A DNA stretch of 13,889 nucleotides, from contig DHLW01000081.1 of the NCBI GenBank assembly GCA_002405485.1, forward strand, positions 16,722 to 30,610, in the 5' to 3' direction. The notes beneath the pieces are model-generated. The model was not told the DNA's origin. It saw only the letters and a list, made by a program, of their open reading frames with translations, and made no database searches. Positions 13,716 to 13,889 of the stretch are shown here, one piece after another. Within the stretch, counting starts at the first letter, position 1. Every line of letters begins with the position of its first letter. Both the position numbers and the translations under genes were made by a program. This stretch comes from Phycisphaerales bacterium UBA4658. GTDB taxonomy: Bacteria; Planctomycetota; Phycisphaerae; Phycisphaerales; UBA1924.

Positions 13716-13889
13716 CAGCCGGCGAACCAGGCGTTGAGATACGCGAAGATGTCGGTGACGTCGAGCGTGCCGCCGTTGAAGTTCGCGCTGGGCAGCCCGC
13801 CGAAGAACGCGTTGAGATACGCGAAGAGGTCGTTGGTCTCCAGCCCGTTGACGCCGTCGAAGTTCGCCGGGCAGCAGGTGGTGGGGTTG
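13712..13889 (-). CDS. C-terminal end of a third dockerin-like (GC-type) exported protein, partial
   Basis: Only the last 59 codons lie in the window; the gene enters from the right edge. The sequence opens with CCPANFDG and contains two related repeats, NDLFAYLNAFFGG and TDIFAYLNAWFAGC, the latter ending directly at a TAA stop (13714-13712). This matches the C-termini of the two secreted mosaic proteins at 2559-5729 and 5933-8407 in the CC opening, the aromatic FAYLN repeats, and the final WFAGC. By analogy the full protein is probably large and exported, but its N-terminal domains cannot be seen. The stop codon overlaps that of nadD on the other strand, with no room for a terminator between the two genes. 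Confidence 0.85.
   Translation of the reverse strand, partial: NPTTCCPANFDGVNGLETNDLFAYLNAFFGGLPSANFNGGTLDVTDIFAYLNAWFAGC

Overview
The window looks like high-GC chromosome from a planctomycete, most likely of the Phycisphaerae/Phycisphaerales. I infer this from three secreted-type proteins that end in the Cys-capped, dockerin-like C-terminus called 'GC-type' in that group, from a Planctomycetes-style membrane protein with a CxxC...CPECG zinc ribbon, and from Cys-rich GACC modules common in large planctomycete exported proteins. No database search was possible.

Layout. Positions 1-2149 lie on the minus strand: the N-terminal part of carB (running off the left edge) and, upstream of it, an integral membrane protein of the YoaK/DUF1275 family with a fused STAS domain. 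A 409-base divergent intergenic region (2150-2558) full of inverted repeats separates these from two tandem plus-strand paralogues (2559-5729 and 5933-8407). These are large secreted mosaics: signal peptide, alternating PPC-like beta-sandwich and GACC Cys-rich modules, Pro-rich linkers, and a dockerin-like C-terminus ending in WFAG(G)C. Each has its own terminator-like hairpin. Both appear to share the same promoter-like pair, TTGACA-N17-CAAACT, with different inverted repeats around it.

Positions 8746-10584 encode GlmS (glucosamine-6-phosphate synthase). Then come an orphan membrane protein with a zinc ribbon and HEAT-like C-terminus (10663-12252), a phosphorylase-superfamily protein (12277-12966), and NadD (12963-13715), translationally coupled to the phosphorylase by an ATGA overlap. 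The NadD stop overlaps the stop of a convergent minus-strand gene, of which only the C-terminal dockerin-like end is inside the window (13712-13889).

The housekeeping genes (carB, glmS, nadD) are conventional. The less-explored content is the family of GACC/dockerin-like exported proteins: two tandem copies with signs of recent block duplication, a third member nearby, and a shared promoter signature. These suggest a co-regulated surface or extracellular system whose binding partner is not visible here.
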